Origin: Streptosporangiaceae bacterium
GTDB taxonomy: Bacteria; Actinomycetota; Actinomycetes; Streptosporangiales; Streptosporangiaceae
Direction: 5' to 3'
Length of the DNA: 13,070 bases
Assembly (NCBI GenBank): GCA_030040475.1
Contig: JASHTQ010000586.1
Span: 1 to 13,070 of the forward strand
Within the stretch, counting starts at the first letter, position 1, and the number at the start of each line of letters is the position of its first letter. Shown here one piece after another: positions 7,610 through 13,070 of the stretch. A program made the translations under genes and the position numbers. The notes beneath the pieces were generated by a model. That model was not told where the DNA came from and did no database searches. It worked only from the letters and a program-made list of their open reading frames with translations.

Positions 7610-9355
7610 GGCACCGAGGCCTGCGAGCAGGCCGGGGTCCGAGTCAAGGGCCCTGCGCGCCGCGTCTCGGCCGAGCTCGCGCATGCGGTCGATCGCCTTC
7701 CAGTCGAGCAGGCCGATCCCCTCGATGGCCGGCGTGATCACCAGGTTCGCTTGCAAGCACGCCGTCGCGACAGAGTTTGCGCTGCCGACGGTCATGCTGC
7801 GCACGATCGTCTCGGTGAACCTTGGGATGGTGTGCTCGCTGCCCGTCAGCACGCGCCTGACGGCCCGGCCGATGCGGGCCGGCCGCGGGCGCTGCGCGGG
7901 CTTGAACTGGCGCTGGGGCCCGATCGTCGCGTCGACCGCGATCACCGGGCCCTCTCCGCGGCAGGACATCGTGGCGGCGGGAAGGTTGTCCAGGACCGCG
8001 CCGTCTACCAGCAGTCGGCCGCGACCGTCGGAGACCGGTGGGAATACACCCGGGAGCGCGAGACTGGGGTATACCGCGTCGAAGAGGCGGCCGGTTCTGT
8101 GCACGACCGCTTCCCGGCTGACCAGATCGCAGCTCAGGCAGAAGAAGCGATGCGGCAACTCCTCGATCCGCCGTTCGCCGAACACGTCATGCAGCAGGCG
8201 CCGGGTCGTCGCGCCGCGGATGAAGGAGTAGGCGGGTAGCGTGAAGTCCCTGGTCGGATTCTTCCTGACCAGCCCGCGTACACAGGTGCTGTACACCTCC
8301 TCACCGTTGAGCCCCATGGCGGCCAGCGCCGCGATCAGGGCTCCCATGCTGACCCCGGCCACGCGATCGAAACGAAGGCCGGCGGCCCAAAGCTCTTCCA
8401 GCACGCCTATGTGAGCGAGCGCCCGGGCGCCGCCGCCGGACAGCACGATGCCGAGTGACCTGCCCGCGAGGCGCCGTGCCATCGCGTCAAGCGCCGCCTT
8501 CTGATCCAGGCGCCCCGCCACGACCTGCACCTCACGGGGCAGAAGGACCTGCAGCGTCCTCTCATCCACCGCCGCGCCTATGGCGAGCAACTCGCAGCCC
8601 CGCAAGGCGGAGACCTGCATCCACGCCGGATCGGGTCGGCCGGTGCTGACGGCCAGCACAACGTCCGACTCCGACAGGCACAGCCTGGTCCACTCCTCCC
8701 ACGGATGCCCGGGCGCGACGAGCACGACGCGTGGCGAGCGGCGCTCGGCTCGGGCGACGCTCGCCACGTCACCGGAAAGCAAGCGCGCAGTTTTGCCATG
8801 GACGCCGAGCGCATCGGCCAGCATCTGGCCGACCTCGGCCGCTGGTGCGGCGCCATCGAGCCCGACGACGGCGATTATCCGCGGCGGGCTGACAGAGGTG
8901 CGCTGACTGCGGCTCACGGCGACCTGGGCGGCCAGCGCCCGGGCCATGCCGATAGCGAAGCTGGGCGTGTGCTCGAGGAGGCTCTCGAATTGCGCCCGGC
9001 CGAGTTCCAGCAGATCGGTGTCCCGTTGCGCTCGGGCCGAAGCCGAGCGCACCCCCTCCTGCAGCAGCGCCAATTCGCCGATCACGTCGCCGCGCCGCAG
9101 GACGCGCAGCAGGGTTTCCGGCGGTCCCTCGTGGACCACGTCCACCCGGCCGCTAGCCACGATGAACATGCTCCCGGCGGGATCGCCCTCCCGCAGGATC
9201 CAGTGGCCTGCCGGCACGTGCACCTCGTGTACTTGCCCGGCGAGATGCGCAAGCAGCTGCTCAGGAAGAGCGGCGAGAACAGGAACGTGACGGAGGAAGG
9301 AAGTCGCCCGCGTTAGTCCTGCGAGTGTGCTGGTGTCCATGACGCGGGCTCTCAT
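7607..9355 (-). CDS. patatin-like phospholipase with cyclic-nucleotide-binding domain (NTE type)
   Basis: A 582-residue protein in three parts. Residues about 20-135 are a cNMP-binding domain with a phosphate-binding cassette, GELALL (93-98) followed by R103 in RSASARA, so E94 and the key Arg are kept. Residues about 158-298 form an alpha/beta region starting IIAVVGLDG that recalls a P-loop/Rossmann fold without a usable Walker A. Residues about 300-575 are patatin: oxyanion loop SGGGARA (306-312), nucleophile S336 in GVSMG and catalytic D451 in DGA. All catalytic residues are present. The layout matches bacterial relatives of neuropathy target esterase, which hydrolyse phospholipids or lysophospholipids at the membrane. 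Alternative start: ATG at 9340 (five codons in); neither start has a strong Shine-Dalgarno. It lies 107 bases downstream of the alpha/beta hydrolase and 10 bases before the transporter-GDPD gene. A cyclic nucleotide or similar ligand may gate its activity (inference). Confidence 0.92.
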   Translation of the reverse strand: MRARVMDTSTLAGLTRATSFLRHVPVLAALPEQLLAHLAGQVHEVHVPAGHWILREGDPAGSMFIVASGRVDVVHEGPPETLLRVLRRGDVIGELALLQEGVRSASARAQRDTDLLELGRAQFESLLEHTPSFAIGMARALAAQVAVSRSQRTSVSPPRIIAVVGLDGAAPAAEVGQMLADALGVHGKTARLLSGDVASVARAERRSPRVVLVAPGHPWEEWTRLCLSESDVVLAVSTGRPDPAWMQVSALRGCELLAIGAAVDERTLQVLLPREVQVVAGRLDQKAALDAMARRLAGRSLGIVLSGGGARALAHIGVLEELWAAGLRFDRVAGVSMGALIAALAAMGLNGEEVYSTCVRGLVRKNPTRDFTLPAYSFIRGATTRRLLHDVFGERRIEELPHRFFCLSCDLVSREAVVHRTGRLFDAVYPSLALPGVFPPVSDGRGRLLVDGAVLDNLPAATMSCRGEGPVIAVDATIGPQRQFKPAQRPRPARIGRAVRRVLTGSEHTIPRFTETIVRSMTVGSANSVATACLQANLVITPAIEGIGLLDWKAIDRMRELGRDAARRALDSDPGLLAGLGA

Positions 9356-9429
9356 GCTCGGTACTGTCGTGGCTGGTCAGGCCCCTGGCCAGGGGTGCAG
9401 GTGCCCGGCGCGTTGGGTTAGTCGCCGGA

Positions 9430-9466
9430 CTGACACGTTTTTGTCAGTATTCTGACACGAAGTCAG
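9430..9466. repeat. array of alternating inverted CTGAC/GTCAG half-sites
   Basis: Four half-sites alternate in orientation: CTGACA (9430-9435), TGTCAG (9442-9447), CTGACA (9452-9457) and GTCAG (9462-9466). Each neighbouring pair forms an exact inverted repeat, with spacers of 6, 4 and 5 bases (counting CTGAC for the third arm of the last pair). Centres are 10-12 bases apart, about one helical turn. The last arm contains the stop codon of the alpha/beta hydrolase (TCA at 9463-9465). In minus-strand RNA the middle arms can pair with either neighbour, giving mutually exclusive hairpins; as DNA it could be a multi-dimer operator for the patatin gene. There is no U-tract in the minus direction, so a standard intrinsic terminator is unlikely. 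Confidence 0.55.
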
Positions 9467-10449
9467 GGCACGGCCCACGCTCGACCTGGGTCCGGCGCGT
9501 AGACCATCAGCCAATCCGAAAGCGCGTCAAACGCCTGCTGGCGGGCGGCTAGCGGAGACAGGAAGACATCGTGGATCGCACGATCGATCCGGATGCACGT
9601 CACATTGCGGCTCAGCTTGGTTGACAGCTGTGCGATCTGGTCCACGTTTAGCACGACATCGGCAGCTAGCAGGTCCGACGAGGGAGTTTTCCGGTTACCG
9701 CTGACCGTCCCGCACAAAACGAGAACGGGCACGCTGATGTCCAGGCCTTTGCGCACGCGCCGCTGGCCCTCATGGATACCGGCCAGCCAGGCAGGTCGCA
9801 GTTGCGTACCAGTTACGGACTTCCAGGAGGTATTAAAATCCCATTCGCCTTGATAGGAGTAGTGCAGGCTTTGAGCGTACCGCGGTGAAAGCCGCAGCGG
9901 AAACGCCGCGGCGGGATTGCGCCGGGCAATGATCCGGCAGGCAGGATCTATGATGAACCGTGCCGCTGCGGGCACGCCAGAACTAAGATAGGGGCTATTA
10001 AGAATAAGCGCATTGATGAGATTCCGGTTGTCGCCCTCAGCTGCCCAGAGCGAGACTACCAGGCCTCCGGTCGAATGTCCGCTTACCAGAACCAGCTCGT
10101 GACCTCGCCGCTTTACTATATCGACTGCGGCATCGATCTCAGGATAGAAGTCCGGTAGCGACCGGCAGAGGTAGGCAGTCTGATTAGGTAGCAAAGACCG
10201 GCCATGCCTGCGTAGATCCAACGCGTAGAAGCTAATGCCAAGGCCGTCGTAGAAATCGGCTACATGTTTCTGAAAGAAGTAATCGTTGTAGCCGTGCACA
10301 TACAGCACTGCCCGGCGCCCTTTTAGGTCAGCTTGCCGACGTACCAGAGTTGCGACTACCGCACCCTCGTAATCCCTCCCCATGGCGAGTTCCATCATCT
10401 CGTAGCCAGGACCGAGGATGTCGGGCTGCCAGCTCGCGACTTCGGACAC
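9463..10449 (-). CDS. alpha/beta hydrolase, serine lipase/lysophospholipase-like (S33-type)
   Basis: A 328-residue alpha/beta hydrolase from the chosen GTG. It has oxyanion-side HG (52-53, YVHGYND), DLRRHGRS (78-85), nucleophile S126 in GHSTGG and the likely catalytic His H293 in AIHDVF; the acid is probably D264 (AADVVL). The FYALDLRRHGRS segment and overall plan fit the monoacylglycerol lipase/lysophospholipase PldB-like group. Substrate is unproven. The start is uncertain: the family's usual N-terminus (W-PD-LG-G-E) fits GTG at 10449, but the frame stays open to ATG 10569 (368 residues) and GTG 10605 (380 residues), and no start has a strong Shine-Dalgarno. No signal peptide is evident. 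The gene is strikingly A+T-rich for this window, using codons such as CTA, CCT, AAT, CTT, AGT and TAT (for example around 9995-10030 and 10150-10270), which suggests later acquisition. It is the first gene of the leftward lipid cluster and is divergent from the HNH gene. Confidence 0.85.
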   Translation of the reverse strand: MSEVASWQPDILGPGYEMMELAMGRDYEGAVVATLVRRQADLKGRRAVLYVHGYNDYFFQKHVADFYDGLGISFYALDLRRHGRSLLPNQTAYLCRSLPDFYPEIDAAVDIVKRRGHELVLVSGHSTGGLVVSLWAAEGDNRNLINALILNSPYLSSGVPAAARFIIDPACRIIARRNPAAAFPLRLSPRYAQSLHYSYQGEWDFNTSWKSVTGTQLRPAWLAGIHEGQRRVRKGLDISVPVLVLCGTVSGNRKTPSSDLLAADVVLNVDQIAQLSTKLSRNVTCIRIDRAIHDVFLSPLAARQQAFDALSDWLMVYAPDPGRAWAVP

Positions 10450-10605
10450 AGCAACCAGCCTACGTCGCAGGCATCGCACCACCAACGCCGTCCTCAGGAT
10501 TATGACGTCGGCTGCTAACGCCGCGGGTCGACGTGGATCTTGGTCCCCGCCCCCGCCCGCGTCTTTCATTTCCAGAACGATCCGTCGTGCACGTGCCAAG
10601 CCCAC

Positions 10606-10722
10606 TATCTTCTGTCCGCATGCACGGCGTGTCGGATCGCGCTAGAGAACGATTTTCGCTAGCATATTTGATAGTAAGCCAGAAATCGACCAGGAAGCTG
10701 ATCACCTGAACGGACGGTAGCA
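10606..10722. promoter_or_regulatory. A+T-rich divergent intergenic region, probable promoters
   Basis: The gap between the divergent hydrolase and HNH genes (273 bases if the hydrolase starts at 10449) contains an A+T-rich patch near 10650-10690 with several -10-like hexamers in both directions (for example GATAGT on plus, TATGCT and TACTAT on minus). CGCTAG occurs twice about 17 bases apart. No well-matched -35/-10 pair was found, so promoter positions are only a guess from context. Confidence 0.3.
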
Positions 10723-12984
10723 ATGTCCGAAGAACCGGCTCGCGGGCCAGGACGGGACGAGGATCCCGCGCGGCACGCCTGCGACCGGCCGGGCGCCGCG
10801 CCCGTCCCGGCGGCTCCGGACTGGCTGGATGACGACGAATGGGCCGCGAGAGCGGCTGTCATCGTGGTTGAGGAGGAGCCGGCCGATCCGGACCTTGAGG
10901 AGGACGAGGAGGACGGCCCGGACTGGGAGGGCATGGCCGCGATCATCGCGGCGGCCCGGGAGATCACCGCCGCCGACGCCCGGGATGCCGCGCATGCGGC
11001 GCGGGTGGTCTTTGATGGCGGGTTCGGGGCGGTCGGCGCGGCACCCGGTCCCCGCGGCCCGGGCAACCCCGGATCATCGGCGCCGTTCCCTGGTGAGCAT
11101 GCGAGCCCGGCGGCGGGGTTCGGGTCGGGGTTCGCGCTGGATACCGCGCCGGGGTGCCTGGCGCTGGCGGAGTTCGCCGACACCGTAGCCGGTCCCGATG
11201 ACCGGTACCCGGGCGCGACCGATGACGAGATCATGGGGGTGATCTGCGCGCTAGACCGGGTGGTGGCGCACGTGACGGCCCGCCAGCTAGCGGCCGTGGC
11301 GGAGTTCATCCGCCGCCGCCCGGCCGAGGACAGCGCCCAGGACCTCGCGCAGAGCGAGGGGCAAGACACCGTGACGGGCACTTCGCAGAAGGCCCAGGCC
11401 GGCCCGCGCAGCTCGTCGGAAGACCCGGGCAAGGCAGCACTGGAAGACCAGCGGAAAGCCGACGGGTCGGGCGGCGCGGGGGCGCACGCCGGCGGGATGC
11501 CGGGGTGGGATGAGTTCGCGGTCAAGGAGCTGGCCTGGGCGCTGGCCGAGTCGCAGGCCACCGCCGAGGACATGATGGCGGTGGCCTGGCAGCTGGAGGC
11601 CAAGCTGCCCGGCACGAAGGCCGCGCTGCGGGAGGGCCGGATCCGCATGTCCAAGGCCGCGGCGATCGCCAGGGCCACCTGGCTCCTGGACGCGAAAGAG
11701 GCGGCCGCGGCCGAGGACATGGTGCTGGGCCGGGCTAGCGTGCTGACCCCGCCCGGGGTCCGCGACGCGATCGGCCGGGCCGTCATGGAGGTCGCGCCGA
11801 GGAAAGCCCGCAAGCGCCGTGAGGAGGCCGCGAAACTGGCCCGGGTGGAGCGGTGGGTCGAGGATTCCGGCAATGCCGGCCTGGCCGGCCGGCAACTGCC
11901 GTCCGCCCAGGTGCTGGCCGCTGATCAGCGGATCACCGCCTGGGCCAGACAGCTGCGGGCGGCCGGCCTGGCCGGCGACATGGACGTACTGCGCGCCCGC
12001 GCCTTCCTCGACATCCTGCTGGGCATGGACTCCCGCCTCGCCGCCGCGGCCACCGCGGCCACCGCGGCCACCGCGGCCGCCACGGCTGGGCCTGGTGACC
12101 CGGCCGACGGCGGGCCCGGTCCGTCCGGCCCGGATGGCGGGCCCGGCCTGTTCGGCCCGCCGGTTCCGCCGGGCGGGTCGGTGCTGCCGCCGGGGTTCTG
12201 CGGGAGCATCAACCTGACCGTCCCGCTGGTCACCGCGCTGGGCCTGGCCGACCGGCCCGGCCAGGCCGGGACCCTGGGTCCGGTCGACCCGTGGCTGGCC
12301 CGCGACCTGGTCCGCTCCGCCGCAGGCAACCCGAAGACGACGTGGTGCCTCACGGTCACCGACGAGCACGGCCATGCGGTCGGCCACGGCTGCGCCCGCC
12401 CCGAACCCCGAAGACGCCCGCCGCGGCGCGCCCGAGGCGGCGGTCCAGGCCCGCCCGGCGGCCACGACCCGCCAAGCCCGGGCGGCGAGGACGACCTGCA
12501 CGGCCGGCACGGTCTGCCCGGAGACCCCCGCGACACGGGCGGCGCGCGGTTCTCCTTTACCGCGGCCGATCAGCATGGTCCGCAGGGCGGCTACGGCGCT
12601 TGGCGGCTGTCGACCGGCACGCCTGGTCAGCCGGACCTGATCATCGCGGTGCACCCGATCGCTTCGGCGGAATGTGATCACCGGTTCCAGGCGGCCGGCC
12701 ATGATCCGGGGGTCCTGCTGCGGCACCTGTCCCAGATCCGGCACGCCAGATGCACCGCCCCGGGATGCCGCAGACCCGCAGCCAGCTGCGACTTCGAACA
12801 TAATGTCCGCTACGAAGCAGGCGGCAGAACCTGCCTGTGCAACGGGGGCCCTAAGTGCCGCGGGGACCACAGGCTCAAGCAAGACCCCCGGTGGAAGGTC
12901 GACCAGCACCCCGACGGCACCTTCACCTGGACCACGCCGGCGGGCCGCCAGTACACGACCGAACCCACCAGGTACCCGATCTAG
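10723..12984 (+). CDS. DUF222 / 13E12-type HNH endonuclease family protein
   Basis: A 753-residue protein. The N-terminus is low-complexity, with an acidic stretch (EEEPADPDLEEDEED, residues 50-64) and Gly/Pro-rich segments (about 100-140). A DUF222-like helical region follows (about 140-480), then a Pro/Gly/Arg-rich linker (about 555-605), and a C-terminal HNH domain. In the HNH domain the cysteines C677, C682, C704 and C712 can bind a structural metal, and H693, N707 and H716 form the H-N-H set; the RLK and TWTTPAGRQY segments are also typical. CRGDH has Asp where many relatives have His, but the catalytic-position His (716) remains. The family is multicopy in actinobacteria and contains the mycobacterial REP13E12 repeats used as phage attachment targets; its cellular role is not established. 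The ATG at 10723 has GGACGG upstream. It is longer than many relatives because of the low-complexity inserts. Confidence 0.88.
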   Translation: MSEEPARGPGRDEDPARHACDRPGAAPVPAAPDWLDDDEWAARAAVIVVEEEPADPDLEEDEEDGPDWEGMAAIIAAAREITAADARDAAHAARVVFDGGFGAVGAAPGPRGPGNPGSSAPFPGEHASPAAGFGSGFALDTAPGCLALAEFADTVAGPDDRYPGATDDEIMGVICALDRVVAHVTARQLAAVAEFIRRRPAEDSAQDLAQSEGQDTVTGTSQKAQAGPRSSSEDPGKAALEDQRKADGSGGAGAHAGGMPGWDEFAVKELAWALAESQATAEDMMAVAWQLEAKLPGTKAALREGRIRMSKAAAIARATWLLDAKEAAAAEDMVLGRASVLTPPGVRDAIGRAVMEVAPRKARKRREEAAKLARVERWVEDSGNAGLAGRQLPSAQVLAADQRITAWARQLRAAGLAGDMDVLRARAFLDILLGMDSRLAAAATAATAATAAATAGPGDPADGGPGPSGPDGGPGLFGPPVPPGGSVLPPGFCGSINLTVPLVTALGLADRPGQAGTLGPVDPWLARDLVRSAAGNPKTTWCLTVTDEHGHAVGHGCARPEPRRRPPRRARGGGPGPPGGHDPPSPGGEDDLHGRHGLPGDPRDTGGARFSFTAADQHGPQGGYGAWRLSTGTPGQPDLIIAVHPIASAECDHRFQAAGHDPGVLLRHLSQIRHARCTAPGCRRPAASCDFEHNVRYEAGGRTCLCNGGPKCRGDHRLKQDPRWKVDQHPDGTFTWTTPAGRQYTTEPTRYPI
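12044..12078 (+). repeat. 9-bp in-frame tandem repeat (CCGCGGCCA)
   Basis: Three perfect copies of CCGCGGCCA and most of a fourth lie within the HNH gene and encode an Ala-Ala-Thr run (about residues 441-452) between the DUF222-like region and the Gly/Pro-rich linker. The 9-bp unit keeps frame, so copy number can change without breaking the gene. Confidence 0.8.
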
Positions 12985-13070
12985 CGCCCGGCATTGACGA
13001 AGGCGTCGCCAGCCGCAGCCCGGTCAGCGTCCCGGATCCGGCCGGCCGGCCGCGGCGGTGTCCTGGCCGG
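12981..13070 (-). CDS. possible 3' end of a convergent gene (partial)
   Basis: A minus-strand frame is open from the window edge to a TAG at 12981-12983, giving about 29 C-terminal residues ending RAAAGDAFVNAGR. It would overlap the last bases of the HNH gene tail to tail. The stretch is too short to name, and in DNA this GC-rich an open frame of this length is expected by chance, so this is only a candidate; otherwise nothing is seen in these 86 bases after the HNH gene. Confidence 0.2.
   Translation of the reverse strand, partial: PARTPPRPAGRIRDADRAAAGDAFVNAGR

Noticed and set aside
9430..9466. Intrinsic terminator after the hydrolase gene
   Set aside because: The hairpins are short and no U-tract follows in the minus-strand transcript; the run of five T is on the plus strand within a loop.
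12380..12540. Possible double frameshift in the HNH gene (Pro/Gly/Arg-rich stretch)
   Set aside because: The main frame reads GHGCARPEP into the linker and then resumes with family-typical sequence without a stop; proteins of this family often carry such linkers here, so no frameshift is needed.
10659..12909. Minus-strand open frames of 404 and 540 codons
   Set aside because: They are antisense to the HNH gene, Ser/Ala- or Gly/Arg-rich, with no domain signature.

Overview
The window comes from a high-GC (roughly 70%) actinobacterium. The composition, the large LuxR/LAL-type regulator, the Lhr helicase and the DUF222/HNH (13E12-type) endonuclease all point that way. The family resemblance suggests a Streptosporangiales-like or related filamentous actinomycete, but the sequence alone does not fix the genus. 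No rRNA, tRNA, CRISPR array or insertion sequence was seen.

Left part (1-4165, minus strand): a likely co-directional unit reads leftwards. It holds a 951-residue ATP-binding LuxR-family regulator, a 150-residue protein of unknown function whose ATG overlaps the regulator's stop codon (ATGA), and, after 78 bases, the first 260 codons of an Lhr-type DEAD/DEAH helicase that runs off the window edge. An 87-base divergent intergenic region with a CGACA/TGTCG palindrome separates the regulator from a plus-strand isopenicillin-N-synthase-like Fe(II)/2-oxoglutarate oxygenase (4253-5305).

Middle part (5329-10449, minus strand): three genes look like a lipid-handling cassette. In transcription order they are an alpha/beta hydrolase (GHSTG serine), a cyclic-nucleotide-binding-domain/patatin phospholipase of the NTE type, and a 755-residue protein that fuses a 14-helix DHA2-type MFS transporter to a C-terminal glycerophosphodiester phosphodiesterase (GDPD)-like domain. 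The last two are only 10 bases apart, and the stop codon of one runs into the Shine-Dalgarno of the next. Patatin/NTE enzymes deacylate phospholipids to lysophospholipids and glycerophosphodiesters, and GDPD enzymes cleave the latter, so the pair makes chemical sense as consecutive steps. That link is an inference. A 37-base array of alternating inverted CTGAC/GTCAG half-sites lies between the hydrolase and the patatin gene and overlaps the hydrolase stop codon. The hydrolase gene itself is clearly richer in A+T than everything around it.

Right part (10723-12984, plus strand): a 753-residue DUF222/HNH endonuclease-family protein carries an internal 9-bp tandem repeat. The last 90 bases may hold the 3' end of a convergent minus-strand gene.

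The most novel items are the MFS-GDPD fusion and its place next to a cNMP-regulated patatin.
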